Assembly (NCBI RefSeq): GCF_000014065.1
Contig: NC_008044.1
Coordinates: forward strand, 643,501 to 707,500
Length of the DNA stretch: 64,000 nt
Source of the DNA: Ruegeria sp. TM1040
GTDB taxonomy: Bacteria; Pseudomonadota; Alphaproteobacteria; Rhodobacterales; Rhodobacteraceae
Reading direction: 5' to 3'
Numbering within the stretch: position 1 is the first letter of the stretch; each line of letters starts with the position of its first letter. Position numbers and translations under genes: made by a program. The notes beneath the pieces were generated by a model. That model worked only from the letters and a program-made list of their open reading frames with translations, searched no databases and was not told the origin of the DNA. Below are positions 8,960-18,303 of the stretch, one piece after another.

Positions 8960-10720
8960 TTACCGAAGGGCGTTCTCCGAGGGAGTGTCTGCCAACAAGT
9001 CACTCAGCCTTGATGCATGCTCAAGGGGCAGGGCCGCAACCGGGGCATCCACGCCACGCAGCTCGAAGGTTTGAAACCGTGTCTCAGCTTGGGGCAGGGT
9101 TGCGGTGTCGAAGACTGCGCGCGAAATGAGGATTTCGACGCCGAGCTCCTTGGTCTTGGCCTCAAGGCGGCTTGCGGCATTGACAGTGGCACCAATGAGC
9201 GTACGGGGCGCATGCCCGGCTGCACCGATTTCACCCAGAACGACGGTTCCGGTGTGAACCCCCATGCCGATGCGCAATGGCTGTTCTCCTTCGGCGACCA
9301 GCAGGCGATTGAACCGCTCCAGCGCGGAACCAATGTCGGCTGCCGCTGTCAGCGCGGCCTGTGCCGAACTGGTGGCATCCGAGGTTTCAAACAGAGCGAG
9401 CAACCCATCCCCCATATATTTGTCGACGGCCCCGCCAGCGCGTGTGATTTGCGGGACAATGGCGTCAAAAAACCGGTTGAGCAGGAACACAACATCATAG
9501 GGCAAGAGCCCCTCGGACCGCGCGGTAAAACCACGAATGTCGAGAAACAGCACCGCGATGGTTTTTTCTTCGCCTTGGGTTGCGTGAACCTGATGACGGC
9601 CCTTTGCCATATAGAGACGCTTGACCGTCAAAGCCGAGGTGGGCGTGATCTGGCATGCCAGACGCATGTTCTCGGGCGCGTTGATGGCGCGCAAACTGCG
9701 GGCCTCAGCCGCTGTCGGTGGGGGGAGATCGTCGCCCCCCGCCAGAATTGCCACGCGGCAGGTCGTGCAGCGCCCTTTGCCGCCACAAAGCGAAGGGTGC
9801 GCAATGCCATTCATTTGCGAGATTTCCAGCACGGTCAGCCCGCGGTCGGCCGTCACCTCGGGACCACGCTCGTAGGTGATGCGCACCGATCGACGACGCC
9901 GAATGAGGCGCCTCACCCCATAGGTGCCCAGGGCGAGCACGAGACAGCCAAAAAAGATCGAGATGCTATAGTCGGAGACCATCGCCAGATGGGCAAAACC
10001 CGCGGCATCCGGCCAGTTGTAATCCTCGATGATTTGTTGCGCGACCTCAGGGTTTGAAAAGAACGCCCACATGCGGCGCCCTTCAGTCACCAAACCGGCT
10101 AGGGCCAGCGCGGGGATCAAGACCGCAAGCCCGATCATATAGGGTGTCAGGGTCCCCCACCATCTTGTCAGGCGCAGCCACATGTGAAGGCCGACGCAGC
10201 CATGTATCCATACCGCCAGCAGCAGGAGATACTGGTGCAGCGCTTCCGGCCCTGACCATAGCATCACCACGACCGAGGACATTTCGTCCTCATAGCCTTG
10301 CACGCGGGCGGCGTAGTTCGTGTGCGCAATATGTTGAAACAATTGCAGCGGGATCAGTACCCCAAGAAGCAATTGCAATCCCTGCACAAAGCTCATCCGC
10401 AGTGTGCGCCGCATCGCCACCTGCCAGAGTGCTAGACCGGCATGCACCAAAAGCGACCCGTACAGAAGCACCTGACCGGGGGGGCTTTTGCTGAAAGGTT
10501 CGCGCACCTCCTGCATCGCCTCCATCAGCGCGGGCGAGACCAGACCGGCGGCAACATTCAGAAAGTGAAAGAATGCAAAAGTAAAAAGCACAAGGCCGGA
10601 GACCAGCCGGCTGCGGTGGATCCAGTTGCCTTGCCAGAGTGCTTGGGCCAAGAGCGAGCTGTCCTTCTTGCATTGGAGGGGCGGCGCGCATGTCGCCTCT
10701 GTAACACCTTGCGGGAACAT
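8960..10720 (-). CDS. Membrane adenylate/guanylate cyclase with [2Fe-2S] ferredoxin domain
   Basis: Protein of 586 residues with three parts. Residues about 40-270 hold roughly six membrane helices rich in His (FAFFHFLN, LLVHAGLALW, QHIAHTNY, WIHGCVGLHMWL), resembling a b-type cytochrome module. Residues about 280-370 form a ferredoxin domain with CGGKGRCTTC and a later LACQ, spacing C-x5-C-x2-C-x34-C. The rest is a class III cyclase domain with LFLDIRGF and DKYMGDGLLA metal aspartates, and the VNAASRLE catalytic Asn and Arg; the IGATVN context fits the class IIIb type. It probably makes cAMP in response to redox state. The ATG at 10720 is chosen; a TTG 5 codons upstream is an alternative. 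Confidence 0.88.
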   Translation of the reverse strand: MFPQGVTEATCAPPLQCKKDSSLLAQALWQGNWIHRSRLVSGLVLFTFAFFHFLNVAAGLVSPALMEAMQEVREPFSKSPPGQVLLYGSLLVHAGLALWQVAMRRTLRMSFVQGLQLLLGVLIPLQLFQHIAHTNYAARVQGYEDEMSSVVVMLWSGPEALHQYLLLLAVWIHGCVGLHMWLRLTRWWGTLTPYMIGLAVLIPALALAGLVTEGRRMWAFFSNPEVAQQIIEDYNWPDAAGFAHLAMVSDYSISIFFGCLVLALGTYGVRRLIRRRRSVRITYERGPEVTADRGLTVLEISQMNGIAHPSLCGGKGRCTTCRVAILAGGDDLPPPTAAEARSLRAINAPENMRLACQITPTSALTVKRLYMAKGRHQVHATQGEEKTIAVLFLDIRGFTARSEGLLPYDVVFLLNRFFDAIVPQITRAGGAVDKYMGDGLLALFETSDATSSAQAALTAAADIGSALERFNRLLVAEGEQPLRIGMGVHTGTVVLGEIGAAGHAPRTLIGATVNAASRLEAKTKELGVEILISRAVFDTATLPQAETRFQTFELRGVDAPVAALPLEHASRLSDLLADTPSENALR

Positions 10721-10853
10721 GCCGCCCGCCGACAAGCCCTTCTCATGATACCGGTGGTTGCGACCCTAGAATGGTGCTGCGCAGGGCGCGCTGTCCGCCT
10801 GGCTGCGTATTAGTTCGCAAGCTGAAAAACGATCCATGGGAATGACCATGGAA

Positions 10854-10887
10854 AAGGCGCGCGAAGCGGTCAGTCTTCGCGCGCCTT
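10854..10887 (-). terminator. Strong hairpin after trxB
   Basis: AAGGCGCGCGAAG (10854-10866) pairs perfectly over 13 bp with CTTCGCGCGCCTT (10875-10887), loop of 8. It lies just past the trxB stop and before the cyclase gene. The tail on the minus strand is TTCC, so the U-tract is poor; termination or RNA end protection are both possible. Confidence 0.6.
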
Positions 10888-10905
10888 CCAAGGAAAGGTT
10901 GATCC

Positions 10906-11922
<1,017 letters not shown>

Positions 11923-12033
11923 TTAAAGACCTTCGTTTGCACGTCTATGTGTTTGCTCACGGACCAAGATTGCCTGTTCTGGCGGCATGCATCCGAAGAT
12001 CGCTACAAGAATGTTGCTAGGTTGTGAAATAAT

Positions 12034-12061
12034 GTTGCGTGATTGCCGGCCTCTGCTATAA
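12034..12061 (+). promoter_or_regulatory. Possible sigma-70 type promoter of the Lrp gene
   Basis: A TTGCGT box at 12035-12040 and a CTATAA box at 12056-12061 are separated by 15 bases, about 30 bases ahead of the ATG. The spacing is short and the match is imperfect; this is a visual call only. Confidence 0.3.
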
Positions 12062-12091
12062 GAAACGCAATTCTCAGGAGAAAGCCTACCC

Positions 12092-12592
12092 ATGGTCACC
12101 ACACGTCTGGACCCGATCGACCGCAAGATTCTGTCGGAGCTACAGGCCGATGGCCGGATGACGAATGTCGAACTGGCCAAGCGCGTCGGAATTTCTGCGC
12201 CCCCCTGCCTGCGGCGGGTGCGCGCCTTGGAGGAGGCGGGTTTGATCCGGGGCTACCACGCGGAGGTGAACGACCGCGAGTTGGGCTTTGAGGTGCAGGT
12301 CTTTGCGATGGTGGGCCTCGAAAGCCAGGCCGAAGCGGAACTCAGTGCCTTTGAAGAAAAATGCCGCAGTTGGCCCTTGGTTCGGGAATGCCACATGCTG
12401 AATGGCGAGGTGGATTTCATCCTGAAGTGCGTGGCGCCGGACCTGTCGACGTTCCAGAGCTTTTTGACCAGCGATCTGCTGACCACGCCCAATGTGGCGA
12501 GCGTCAAGACGTCGCTGGTTATCCGGGGTGCCAAGGATGAGCCAGGCGTGCCCTTTGACGTGCTTGAAGAGCGGCTCGCGCGCGAAGCCTGA
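12092..12592 (+). CDS. Lrp/AsnC-family transcriptional regulator
   Basis: Protein of 166 residues with the standard layout: N-terminal winged helix-turn-helix (LDPIDRKILSELQADGRMTNVELAKRV..., recognition helix around SAPPCLRRVRALEEAGLI) and a C-terminal RAM/AsnC effector domain. An AGGAG-type site (CTCAGGAGAAAG) precedes the ATG. Lrp-type proteins bind DNA as multimers and sense amino acids. The gene is divergent from trxB and may control it or itself, which is inferred from arrangement only. The convergent neighbour downstream is a Hint-domain gene. Confidence 0.93.
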   Translation: MVTTRLDPIDRKILSELQADGRMTNVELAKRVGISAPPCLRRVRALEEAGLIRGYHAEVNDRELGFEVQVFAMVGLESQAEAELSAFEEKCRSWPLVRECHMLNGEVDFILKCVAPDLSTFQSFLTSDLLTTPNVASVKTSLVIRGAKDEPGVPFDVLEERLAREA

Positions 12593-12622
12593 GCACGGCG
12601 GAACCCGCGCTCAAGACCTCAG

Positions 12623-13390
12623 TCAGGCTTGCGTGGTGCGCGCGCGATCAAAGGCGAGCGGGCCAAAATCCGAAATCTTGTCGGCATGTGGAAACATGTT
12701 CAAGAACAGCGTCTTGATCGGATAGCTCACCAGTCGAAGCGCCTCTGGGCCTGGATGATAGGTCTCAAACTCCAGGCCGCCCACTTTGATCACCGCATGT
12801 TTGGCAAGGCAGAGGTGATACATGTCGATCGGCGTTGGGGGCGTTGTCTCGACGATGTTCATGCCATCGATGAATTCCGTGACCGGGGTCAAGAGCGGGC
12901 TGTCGCCCTCCGCATGGCGCAGATGCATGGGCGTGCGCAGCAGGCGCGCTGCCGGGCCGGTCACCACGCAGGACATCGGCTTTTCCATCCCAAAACTATC
13001 GGCCATGAAACTGGTCATCGACAAGGGACCACCGGTTGCAGCCTGATGGCCAGGCACCATCGTCGTCATGCCTTTCCAGATCAGTGTCTGATAGCTGCCA
13101 TCGCGGGTGAGTACCCGGTCACCGGGATAAAGATCTTCGATTGCAACCGGGCCATAGTCGGTCTCGATGAGCGAGCCGCGCGTGAATGCCGTGAAGGCTT
13201 GTTCAAACAGGGGCAGGGCCGGCGCAATGTGGCGGGTCTCGGTCGGGTTGCCATTGGGCAAGAGACTGGCCACCTCATAGCGGCGCAACTGCGGCTTTGA
13301 CCCATCCGGAAGGGCTTTCTGGTGCCGCACCAGCGGCTTGGTCTTCGCAAGATTGGCGGCAGCGCGCTCCAATGACTGAGGTATGGTCAA
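12623..13390 (-). CDS. Hint-domain protein, nucleophile position altered
   Basis: Protein of 255 residues with a Hint (Hedgehog/intein) fold starting about residue 67: AFTRGSLIETDYGPVAIEDL, then YPGDRVLTRDG. Most Hint proteins start this block with Cys; here the matching residue is Ala, so splicing or self-cleavage at that site is not expected. A later TPMHLRHAEGD segment resembles the region with the block-B/F histidines. I choose a TTG start at 13390, which follows AGAGGA at 8 bases; the open frame to 13525 upstream looks noncoding. No signal peptide is seen. Such proteins are common in Rhodobacterales and their role is unknown. Confidence 0.75.
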   Translation of the reverse strand: MTIPQSLERAAANLAKTKPLVRHQKALPDGSKPQLRRYEVASLLPNGNPTETRHIAPALPLFEQAFTAFTRGSLIETDYGPVAIEDLYPGDRVLTRDGSYQTLIWKGMTTMVPGHQAATGGPLSMTSFMADSFGMEKPMSCVVTGPAARLLRTPMHLRHAEGDSPLLTPVTEFIDGMNIVETTPPTPIDMYHLCLAKHAVIKVGGLEFETYHPGPEALRLVSYPIKTLFLNMFPHADKISDFGPLAFDRARTTQA

Positions 13391-13637
13391 AATCCAGGTC
13401 CTCTTTCCCTTTGGCGCAGCCTCCGGCCCCCACCGGCGTCTGCGCGCATACTGTTGTGGCCCGAGCGTCCGCTTGCTCTCAATCCGCGCAGCTTGTGTCT
13501 GACGGGCAGAACATCGGGCGAACACGCGTTGAGTGACGCGGCCAAGGCAGGCAAGACCGGGCTATGAAGCCTGTGCGTCGATGTCACAGGCATGCCGGTT
13601 TCACCGACATCGTTTGTCTCAAGAGAGCGAAGAGCCA

Positions 13638-13793
13638 TCAGGCGGATTTGGCGACCGGAGCCTCTGCGTCAGAGGCGTCGTTGCGTCGGGCAATCATCTC
13701 TTTGCGCAGCGTTCCGCGGGTCCAGGGCATTTTGACCTCTTGCGATGAGGAGGCCGAGATGATGGATTTCACGAACCGTGATTGCGCGGGCAT
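13638..13793 (-). CDS. Small basic protein, 51 residues
   Basis: A short frame with a very good ribosome binding site (AGGAG at 7 bases before the ATG at 13793). The product starts MPAQSRFVKSIISAS and carries MPWTRGTLRKEMIARRND, ending in a short acidic/alanine tail. I recall small alphaproteobacterial proteins with the same order of RFIKS, then MPWTRG, then R-rich helix, but cannot name the family. It is strongly basic in the middle, so nucleic-acid or ribosome contact is possible but not shown. Longer in-frame starts to 13916 are not supported. Confidence 0.65.
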   Translation of the reverse strand: MPAQSRFVKSIISASSSQEVKMPWTRGTLRKEMIARRNDASDAEAPVAKSA

Positions 13794-14073
13794 TCTTCTT
13801 CTCCTGTCCACCTCAAAGGGTGGCCGAATTCTTTCTCTGAAATCGTTTTCCACCAACATTGCGGTCTGAATATGACCGATAGATGGAAAGACAGGACGCG
13901 CTGTTTGCAGCGCCAAATGCAGAGGCGGCTGTCTCTAGTGGTTTGATTTTTTGCAGAAACGCTACGCTCGTTACGCTGAGTTAACGGCGCGAAACGCAGT
14001 CCAAGCTCCAAATGTGGCGCCCGAATGTATCAATTTGGACAAATCGAATGTGGTCTAAGGCGGGCTTGCCGGT

Positions 14074-14841
14074 TCAGAGCCGGATGCAGGAGATCAGGCG
14101 CCCGTAGTCGGCATCCTTCTCATGAGTCGCCCGTCGATAAGAGAAGAAGCGCGCAGGGTCGCCATAGGTGCAGTGGCGCGTCCAGGCACTGTCCTTCACG
14201 CCCGCAGCCCGCAGCTTTGCCAGACCAAGGCCCGGCAGATCGAACAGGAACCGGTCGCCTTCGCCCTGCGCAAAGAAACGGGCGTTGCCCTCATCTTCTG
14301 TCATGAAGGCCTCAAAAAACTCGGGTCCAACCTCGTAGGCGCGTTGCGAAATCGTGGGGCCGATCACCGCAGAGATGTTTTCGCGCGTTGCGCCCAAAGA
14401 CACCATTGTCGCGATCGTGGCCTCAAGTACCCCATCCAATGTGCCGCGCCAGCCGGCATGGGCCGCGCCGATCACCGCGGCTTCGGGGTCGGCGAAAAGG
14501 ACCGGCTGACAATCCGCAGTCAGCACCGAAAGCACCAGACCCGGTGTGGCCGTGACCAGCGCGTCCGCCTTGGGGCGTGGGGCATTCGGGTCCTTGGGCA
14601 GTGCATCAATCACGGCGACATCTGCGGAGTGCACCTGATGCATCCCAAGCAATGCCTCTGTCGGAGCCTCCATCGCTTCTGCGACGCGGGCGCGGTTCAG
14701 CATCACTGCTTCGCGCTGGTCCGAAGATCCCACGCCGCAGTTCAGTCCCTGAAAAACGCCAGAGGATGCGCCGCCCTTGCGCGTGAAGAACCCATGCACC
14801 ACGGGGGACAGAAGGTCGGATGTGACAGATTCAAGTGTCAT
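14074..14841 (-). CDS. pgeF: Laccase-domain protein PgeF/YfiH
   Basis: Protein of 255 residues of the YfiH family, which acts as a multicopper-like polyphenol oxidase or purine nucleoside phosphorylase and has been linked to editing of peptidoglycan precursors. Key motifs with metal and active-site residues are MHQVHSADV (about 67-75), LTADCQPVLF (about 107-116), AAHAGWRGTL (about 125-134) and the C-terminal CTYGDPARFFSYRR. Its ATG overlaps the midA stop as ATGA, so translation is likely coupled. It is the last gene of lgt-midA-pgeF. Confidence 0.93.
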   Translation of the reverse strand: MTLESVTSDLLSPVVHGFFTRKGGASSGVFQGLNCGVGSSDQREAVMLNRARVAEAMEAPTEALLGMHQVHSADVAVIDALPKDPNAPRPKADALVTATPGLVLSVLTADCQPVLFADPEAAVIGAAHAGWRGTLDGVLEATIATMVSLGATRENISAVIGPTISQRAYEVGPEFFEAFMTEDEGNARFFAQGEGDRFLFDLPGLGLAKLRAAGVKDSAWTRHCTYGDPARFFSYRRATHEKDADYGRLISCIRL

Positions 14842-15911
14842 TTTTCCAGTCCTGCGGGGGGAGCAAATTTTGCCGGGTACAGACCCAGCACTTTGAACAG
14901 GTTTCCCATTTCCTCTGGGTGCGTCAACCGCCGATGTGCCGCGATGATCTGCGCGAGCGGCTCTCCGGCGGCTCCTGACGCCAACGCATTGGCGCGATCT
15001 GTGATGCCAAGCCGTTCGAGGAAGACACCCTGCGGGGTGAGGCGCGTGTGGGCGCAGCCAGTGGCGCTGGCGGCGGTGCAGATTGCCTCAAAATCCACAT
15101 GCGCCGTCAGATCCGCCTGACCTGGTTCTGCAAGCGGATCCGTTGGGGCATGGGCGCGCAGCGCCTGTAAGGTGTCGCCGAGCGAGCGCCAGTCACCATA
15201 GTCTACCAGAAGGGCCACGCCACCATGGTCGCCAATGCGCTGGGCAATCGCCTCGGTGACGACGGCGGCCACTTCGCAGTGCTCCACAAGGTCGCCGTCC
15301 TTGGTGTCCTCGAGACGATGTGCCAGTGCGGGCTGTGGGGCTGGGGCTCCGAGACCGAGCGTGAGGCCGCTTGCATCCTCTGCGAGCCCGACGCGGCGTT
15401 CGCGCCATTGGTTGCCCTCGCGCTGGAACTGTCGGATCGGCAGCGCGTCAAAGAACTCATTGGCCACCAGAAAGAGGGGATGTTGCGGCAGATCCTCGAC
15501 CGAGGGGACCCAACGTGGCGCATAAGGGGCGAGGGCCTGGCGCTGCAAATCGCGCAAGCGTGGCGAGGCTTCGATCAACAGAAGTTCCATTGCCTCGTGA
15601 AAACCCGGCACCGCACGGGTGGCTCGCAGCATATCGGCCATCAATGTCCCGCGACCGGGGCCGAGCTCTGCGAGAGTAAAGGGCTGTGGCCTGCCCTGAT
15701 CAAGCCAGCTCTGGACCAGCACCAAACCCAGGAGTTCGCCAAACATCTGGCTGATCTCCGGGGCGGTGATGAAATCGCCCTCCGCTCCGATTGCCGGGGC
15801 CGTAGTATAGTAGCCGTAATCGGGGTGGAGCAGACATTCCGACATATAGTCCGCGACGGTCATGGGACCGTCAAGTTCGATCCGGCGACGCAGGCTTTGC
15901 ATCAGGCTCAT
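14838..15911 (-). CDS. SAM-dependent methyltransferase, MidA/NDUFAF7 family
   Basis: Protein of 357 residues. It has the family N-terminus ([22 protein letters not shown]) and the SAM-binding motif [18 protein letters not shown] near 81-98. The mitochondrial relative NDUFAF7 methylates an arginine of a complex I subunit, so a role in respiratory complex I assembly is the best guess for the bacterial protein. It overlaps lgt by 4 bases at its start and pgeF by 4 bases at its end, which makes a tight three-gene operon. Confidence 0.9.
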   Translation of the reverse strand: MSLMQSLRRRIELDGPMTVADYMSECLLHPDYGYYTTAPAIGAEGDFITAPEISQMFGELLGLVLVQSWLDQGRPQPFTLAELGPGRGTLMADMLRATRAVPGFHEAMELLLIEASPRLRDLQRQALAPYAPRWVPSVEDLPQHPLFLVANEFFDALPIRQFQREGNQWRERRVGLAEDASGLTLGLGAPAPQPALAHRLEDTKDGDLVEHCEVAAVVTEAIAQRIGDHGGVALLVDYGDWRSLGDTLQALRAHAPTDPLAEPGQADLTAHVDFEAICTAASATGCAHTRLTPQGVFLERLGITDRANALASGAAGEPLAQIIAAHRRLTHPEEMGNLFKVLGLYPAKFAPPAGLEK

Positions 15912-16816
15912 GCGCGCACCTCATGGAGGTCAGTTTTTCCGGCGCGCAAGACGAACCACAGCCCAATCAGGATCATCGGGATCGAGAGCGCCTGTCCCTG
16001 CGTGAGACCGAAACCGCCGATGTGCCAGGCAAGACCCAGCGGGTTGCCCTCGGAGATGAACTGCGCATCCGGCTGGCGGAAGAACTCGACGATGAAACGT
16101 GCAATACCATAGCCCGCAAGGAACACGCCCAGGATACGGCCGGGGGCTTGAAACGCTTGGCGCCGGTAGACCATCCACAGGATGAGGGCGCCAAGGATCA
16201 GCCCTTCCATTGCGGCCTCATAAAGTTGGCTGGGATGGCGGGCGCAGATCTCGCCCAGAGCCTGACCACACTTCTGCGCGGCGCTGCCCGGAAAGGCAAC
16301 GCCCCACGGCAGATCGGTTGCGCGCCCCCAGAGCTCTGCATTTACGAAATTCGCAAGCCGCCCCAGCAAGAGGCCCGGTGCGACCGCATGGGCGACGAGA
16401 TCCGCGATCTGCAGCTTGTTGATATTGTGCGCTCGCGCATAAAACCAGGACGCGAGCACAACCCCCAGTAGGCCGCCGTGAAAGGCCATGCCGCCCTCCC
16501 AGATCCGCAGGATCTGTGCTGGGTTTTGCAGATAGACCGAGGGTTGATAAAAGAGCACATAGCCGATCCGCCCACCCAAGATCACGCCAAGAATGATCCA
16601 GGTCATCAGGTCCTCGACCTGGCGCGGGGTCATCGGCGGGGCCTCATTGGCCCAGAGCGCCGGACGTTTCACCGCCCGCACAGCCAGAAACCATGCGATC
16701 AGGATGCCAACGATATAGGCCAGCGCATACCAGCGCAGCGCGAACTCGGTTCCAAAGAGCGTGACGGAGAAAATCTCCGGCGACAGGTTCGGGAATTGGA
16801 TCATCTCTGCGAGCAT
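15908..16816 (-). CDS. lgt: Prolipoprotein diacylglyceryl transferase Lgt
   Basis: Inner-membrane enzyme, 302 residues, that moves diacylglycerol from phosphatidylglycerol to the lipobox Cys of prolipoproteins. Seven or so hydrophobic helices are visible, with the family motifs [22 protein letters not shown] (with the catalytic-region His) and [14 protein letters not shown]. The ATG at 16816 gives the usual N-terminus ([14 protein letters not shown] after a few residues); a TTG 9 codons upstream is less likely. First gene of lgt-midA-pgeF, divergent from a UbiK-like gene. Confidence 0.96.
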   Translation of the reverse strand: MLAEMIQFPNLSPEIFSVTLFGTEFALRWYALAYIVGILIAWFLAVRAVKRPALWANEAPPMTPRQVEDLMTWIILGVILGGRIGYVLFYQPSVYLQNPAQILRIWEGGMAFHGGLLGVVLASWFYARAHNINKLQIADLVAHAVAPGLLLGRLANFVNAELWGRATDLPWGVAFPGSAAQKCGQALGEICARHPSQLYEAAMEGLILGALILWMVYRRQAFQAPGRILGVFLAGYGIARFIVEFFRQPDAQFISEGNPLGLAWHIGGFGLTQGQALSIPMILIGLWFVLRAGKTDLHEVRA

Positions 16817-16930
16817 GGGGTCTTCTGTGCCTCTTTGGGGCAAGTCCTGTCAACGGCTTGCCGTTTGCGCCTCAAGTGCCCATATAGGGGGTAAGCCTCG
16901 CAGAGGTAAGACATGAACCGGGAGATGGCC

Positions 16931-17176
16931 ATGCAGACCCGCAACAAGATTATGGACGACATTTCGCAACTGATGACCAACGCTATGGGCGTGGCGCAGG
17001 GGGCGAAAGACGAAGCCGAAACCGCGATGAAAAGCATGATTGATCGCTGGCTCGCAGATCGCGATTTCGTGACCCGCGAAGAGTTCGACGCCGTACGCGC
17101 CATGGCACAGAAAGCGCGCGAGGAAAACGAAGCGCTGAAGGCGCGTCTGGACGCGCTCGAAACTAAGGCCGACTAA
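16931..17176 (+). CDS. UbiK/BMFP-family accessory factor
   Basis: Protein of 81 residues: N-terminal amphipathic helix with QTRNKIMDDISQLMTNAMGVAQGAKDEAE, then a FVTREEFDAVRAMAQKAREEN segment and a C-terminal coiled coil (LKARLDALETK). This is the BMFP/UbiK family, a trimeric coiled-coil protein needed for efficient aerobic ubiquinone synthesis in enterobacteria. The ATG at 16931 follows GGAG at a good distance; a second ATG at 16913 also has a possible site. A clear terminator follows. Confidence 0.88.
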   Translation: MQTRNKIMDDISQLMTNAMGVAQGAKDEAETAMKSMIDRWLADRDFVTREEFDAVRAMAQKAREENEALKARLDALETKAD

Positions 17177-17263
17177 AAAGAACACGCGCCGCGCTTCGGT
17201 CGCTGTGTGGTCGCCACAGGTGGTGCTTCCCACGGTGAATGTTCCGAGATCTTTGAATATGGG

Positions 17264-17292
17264 AAAAGGGATGCACATCGGCATCCCTTTTT
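17264..17292 (+). terminator. Rho-independent terminator after the UbiK-like gene
   Basis: AAAAGGGATGC (17264-17274) pairs with GCATCCCTTTT (17281-17291) around a 6-base loop, and the stem ends in T residues. It lies 88 bases past the stop codon. Confidence 0.85.
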
Positions 17293-17742
17293 CAGTTTGA
17301 GCGGTGCCCCACGCCAAATGCGCGAGCCCCCGCCGCCGGTTTGACTGCGCCCGGCGCGCATCCCCGCGATGACCTGTGCGTCGCCTCAGCGCGGTGCTCT
17401 GCGGCAAGGGATTCGAAAGGTTAACGCGTTTTGGGCAAGCAAGTGGGCCGATACATCGGTTGAACACGGGGGTGAGGCCCGCCGCTTCCGGTCCCGAACC
17501 ACCCAGGGCGATGGTTCAGGTAACGCTCCTGAGAGAGTGTACCGCAACATCGATATTTTGCACGTTTTTTCCATCCATCCACAACTTATTGCAGTTGTCC
17601 CCAAATAAAGGGTTGCCAGATCTGGGCTGCGCGCTCACCATATCTAGTAGGGGCAAGGAAAAAACTCCCTGCCCTTAGATCAGACAGCTAGCGATAGGGG
17701 CGCCTGGCGAGCCTATAAGCTAGAGACCAGAGAGGTGGCATC
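17293..17742. other. Long noncoding stretch ahead of ybjN-type gene
   Basis: About 450 bases with no convincing gene; the open frames here have no family signal or good start site. The part near 17540-17620 is AT-richer than its surroundings and contains the inverted repeat ACAACT-N6-AGTTGT (17581-17598). The promoter for the downstream gene should be in the last 150 bases, but I cannot place it. Confidence 0.5.
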
Positions 17743-18243
17743 ATGGCACTTTCCGAGCACGAGCTACAGGACGACCTTCACCCCATCGATATTGTCGAAA
17801 ACCTCGCCTCCCATCACGACTGGGATTTTGACCGCATTGCGGATGATCAGATCGCCATGGCGGTCGAAGGGCAGTGGCGCACCTATTCGCTGACCCTTGC
17901 ATGGTCCGATTACGATGAAACCCTGCGTCTGGTTTGCAGTTTCGAGATGGAGCCACCAGAGGCCAAGATCCCTCAGCTTTATGAGTTGATCAATCATATG
18001 AACGACCAGTGCTGGGCTGGTGCATTCAGCTATTGGCCCGAGCATAAGCTCATGCTGTATCGCTACGGGCTTGTGCTTTCAGGAGGGCAGATGGCCACGC
18101 CGGAGCAGGTCGATGCCATCGTGCAAGCGGCCGTAAGCAACTCGGAGCGCTACTATCCGGCCATTCAATTGATGGTCTGGGGCGAGCGACCCGCCAAAGA
18201 GGCGATGCAGGTCGCCATTGCAGAGGCCTACGGCCGGGCGTAA
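17743..18243 (+). CDS. YbjN-domain protein
   Basis: Protein of 166 residues with the YbjN fold, also seen in type III secretion chaperone-like proteins. The core reads YSLTLAWSDYDETLRLVCSFEM, then INHMNDQCWAGAFSYWPEHKLMLYRYGLVL, which is the most conserved part in alphaproteobacteria. GAGAGG lies at a good distance before the ATG. In E. coli YbjN affects motility and stress phenotypes, but the molecular role is not known. It precedes proC on the same strand by 60 bases. Confidence 0.87.
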   Translation: MALSEHELQDDLHPIDIVENLASHHDWDFDRIADDQIAMAVEGQWRTYSLTLAWSDYDETLRLVCSFEMEPPEAKIPQLYELINHMNDQCWAGAFSYWPEHKLMLYRYGLVLSGGQMATPEQVDAIVQAAVSNSERYYPAIQLMVWGERPAKEAMQVAIAEAYGRA

Positions 18244-18303
18244 GTCTTGTCCCCATCAGCCGCGCAAAAAGCGGCAATGTTCAAACGATAGATGGGGGTA
18301 AGC

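Noticed and set aside
17565-17605. Replication origin with DnaA boxes
   Set aside because: Two sequences match the DnaA box in only 7 of 9 positions each, and no dnaA, parAB or other origin-linked gene is near.
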